Shown here: piece by piece, positions 61,475 through 64,000 of the stretch
How positions within the stretch are numbered: position 1 is the stretch's first letter
How the letters are laid out: every line of letters starts with the position of its first letter
DNA from: Vespa crabro
Taxonomy: Eukaryota; Arthropoda; Insecta; Hymenoptera; Vespidae
DNA: 64,000 nucleotides
Reading direction: 5' to 3'
Assembly (NCBI RefSeq): GCF_910589235.1
Contig: NC_060971.1
Location: forward strand, 1,231,001-1,295,000
Program-made: the position numbers and the translations under genes
Notes under the pieces: generated by a model
What the model saw: only the letters and a program-made list of their open reading frames with translations
The model's database searches: none
Told to the model about the DNA's origin: nothing

Positions 61475-64000
61475 GTTATCCTTGAACAAAAAATAGCCCT
61501 TGAAAGATGTTTACTTCGAGATAGAAATAATAAGCGAAGTAAATAATATTCTATGTGTATTTACAAAGTTTCATGTGTTTATGTGTGTAAGAAATATTAT
61601 ATTTCCAAATCGTAATAATTACGATAGATAAAGGCATATGTTTAATAAATAAATAAATATCTTAAGATTACATGTTCCTCGAAAAATTTGTATGATTTTT
61701 ATTGAAACTCCTTTAAATTTATTGCAAATCTTTTTTTTCGTTTTTTAATTTAATTTATTGTAAAGAAAAATAACGTATATGTTTCGAATAATGGATAGGA
61801 ATTTGATCGAAACAAATTCTAATATAAATGTTTCTTGAAAAATTGTAATGAATTCAAAATTTATTATAATTTTTATTTAATCTTAGAAAAAATATCTATA
61901 ATATGTTTATATAATATATTATAGCAGTTAAACAAGCGATTTACGAACATAAGAAACATAATATAAAAGTATATGTAGAAACTATCGTATTCCGAATGTT
62001 ACCTTGAATTTAATATCTATATTGAGTTTACGCAATAATATAGACTGCCTATTATTTATAATTACAGATAAGAATATCATTTTTTCTACTTTTTTTTTCT
62101 CAAATCGAATATGCATGTCGAAAGTATATACATCTCATTCACATTATTTTTACAAGTGTCTAATATTTGCAAAATGACGTCATTCGACATATGTTCCTTT
62201 AATGAACAAAAAGAAAAAAAAAAAAAAAGAAAAAAGAAAAAAAAAAGAAAAAGTAAAAATAAAACGAAAAACAAATAAAATAAATCGGTTTTTCGATAGA
62301 ACTATAGTATAGAAATTTTTATAGTTCTTATAATTAAAATTATAATGGTAAAAAAAGAATTATAATTTTAAAATAATAATTTAAAATCTTAAGAAAAAGA
62401 GAAACGTACCTTCACGTAAAATGTAGAACGTAGATTTCCGTAGAAATGTTTTCACAAGTATTTTTAGTATATTTACTAAGAAGAATATCTTTGGTGTTCC
62501 TTCCTCGGTGCTGGTTTGGAACCTAACTGCTTCGTTCTATCGTCAATTATCTTCTTATAGCCGAACTCCCACTCTCAAGATAGGAGCGAGGGAAGCACGA
62601 ACTCCTTGTCTTATGTTAGCTATTTGCTTGTTTATTAAAGATTTAGATCGATCACATATATTTTATTTAGTGAAATTTGTGCGACTCTATTTTAATTCTA
62701 AGTAGAAGATCGATAACAATCTAAAGATTTATTATCAACTTCCAAAAAAAAGTCCCCTTTGAAAAAATCCTTAGAAAAAAAAAAATAATTCACTTATCGA
62801 ATAAAAATAAACAAGCCAATGTATCTTTAAATTGTGCATTACGAAATTATTTTTTTTTAAGAATTGATCGAAATAAGAGTTACTTATTTATTCTTGTAAT
62901 ATATTGAAACATAAGTATATATGTCTTTTTTATTGCGTCATCTTTTTTTTATTAATCAATTGAACTTCAGCCTGAATTTATCATTTTTTTTCTTTTTTTT
63001 TTTTTATGTCAATCATCTTGCCGAAGAGAAATAATTAAATACGAAATAATTTCAATCTCTTAAATGTCAAAATCTATTTTTCTTCTGCTTGAATATTAAC
63101 TATGTATAAGTACCCACACAAGAATTTTATAATATTCTTACAAATTTTGGATATTTACTCAAAACGTAATAAAAAGCAATGTAATAATTAATAAAAGAAT
63201 AAAAAGATAAAAAAATTCACGAATTTCCGTATTTGTTCCTGTATATAGAAAAGTATAAATAAATTAAAGAAATGATTGAATTAACGCGATAACAAGGCGC
63301 AAAATATATTTTCTATTCATGGTAGGGTCATACGATGTCGAGTGATGCAATCGTTGCTGGGGGTCTGATTGAAGAATAATAACTATTATACTTATTATAC
63401 GATAATAGATCTACGTATCTTGTGTACTTGGCAGTTTTTTGTCCACTCCTTATCTCTCCCTTCCTCTTTTTTCTTTTTCTCTGTCTCTTTTTTCTGTTTA
63501 TCTACTTCTAAATTCTTAGAAATTTTGAAATTTCTCAATGTAGTTTACGCATGTTAACCAATGATAAAAATATTGTCGTGCGTTCTACCGAAAAATAATC
63601 GATTTTATATTAATGGGATCGATAGCGCTAACGATAACATTATCGTATAACGTTTCTCTATTTCTTCCTATATGTTTAGAAACGATTATTGTTATCAGTA
63701 TACATCATATAATACATATTCTTTTTTATGAAAGCTATTTCGTTTTTTCTACCTATGGAAAGTATTTTCTACGTATGGAAAGTATAATATTTTTAAATTT
63801 TACATGACTAGGAATTGTTAATGAATGTGTATTTTAGATAATGAATTTGTACATACATACATAGATATGTAGGCATATATTCGGTTATCTTTTTTATTTG
63901 GTACTATTCGAGATTGAAATAAAAATATTTTTAAATAAATTCTAACTTATTAGTTAAAATTAATTGGAAACTTATAAATAAATTTAAACATTAAGACTGA
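61475..64000. other. PHGDH upstream region and right window edge
   Basis: Contains the likely PHGDH 5'UTR exon (62410 to about 62620, minus strand), which is GC-richer than the flanks. The rest is AT-rich with poly-A/T runs and a possible GC-richer spot at 63320..63365. No protein gene could be supported up to the edge. Confidence 0.5.
62410..62620 (-). promoter_or_regulatory. PHGDH: Candidate 5'UTR exon and promoter of PHGDH
   Basis: A donor (TACGTGAAG then GTACGT) sits at 62409/62410 and the preceding 200 bases are richer in GC than the neighbourhood. The expected acceptor TATTTTTTGTTCAAG lies six bases before the PHGDH ATG. The left edge of the exon (transcription start) is only estimated, at about 62600. 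Confidence 0.45.

Overview
The window is nuclear DNA of an arthropod, most likely an insect and probably a hymenopteran. Coding genes have GT-AG introns, many of them only 60-140 bp long. The background is very AT-rich with dense simple repeats, and the protein set is a conserved single-copy bilaterian set with insect-type members (a SH3PX1-type sorting nexin, a CaMKI very close to the insect form, a DM+DMA dmrt gene). The species cannot be fixed from the sequence alone. Exon coordinates below were read by hand from splice sites. For every complete gene the summed exon lengths are a multiple of three, which is a strong internal check.

There are fourteen recognisable protein genes. From left to right they are: PIG-T, 3' end outside the window (-); ceramide synthase/schlank (-); SH3PX1/SNX9-type sorting nexin (+); CaMKI (-); IDH3 gamma subunit (+); DDX10 helicase (-); ARL14EP-like protein (+); Di-Ras small GTPase (+); a dmrt93B-like DM-domain factor (+); CDC73/parafibromin (-); GID8 (+); NUP35 (-); a cation-dependent mannose-6-phosphate-receptor/Atg27-like membrane protein (+); and PHGDH (-). 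They work in separate pathways (GPI anchoring, sphingolipids, endocytosis, Ca2+ signalling, TCA cycle, ribosome biogenesis, transcription elongation, ubiquitin ligase, nuclear pore, lysosomal sorting, serine synthesis), so this is an ordinary eukaryotic gene neighbourhood rather than an operon-like system. Three head-to-head pairs (CerS/SH3PX1, DDX10/ARL14EP, CDC73/GID8) lie 0.5-1.7 kb apart and may share promoter regions. A fourth head-to-head pair, CaMKI and IDH3G, is 2.0 kb apart.

Gene-poor stretches are 9.9-15.1 kb (AT-rich, probably the facing 3'UTRs of SH3PX1 and CaMKI), 34-42.8 kb (a dense microsatellite belt after Di-Ras), 45.1-47.4 kb, 53-54.6 kb, PHGDH intron 1 (58.7-61.3 kb) and the right edge from 61.5 kb.

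The observations most worth checking are these: (1) a 72-bp phase-matched optional exon inside the CaMKI kinase domain that inserts 24 residues between helix C and strand beta-4 and creates an RRFS site; (2) a hAT-type MITE filling most of a dmrt intron; (3) a TA-flanked mariner-type MITE in the CaMKI intron; (4) two previously unremarked repeat families, a diverged 200-bp direct duplication at 53.4-53.9 kb and a three-copy degenerate satellite in PHGDH intron 1; (5) two exon-like, relatively GC-rich open segments flanking dmrt that match no protein I know. I found no evidence of a CRISPR, prophage, toxin or other dedicated accessory system.
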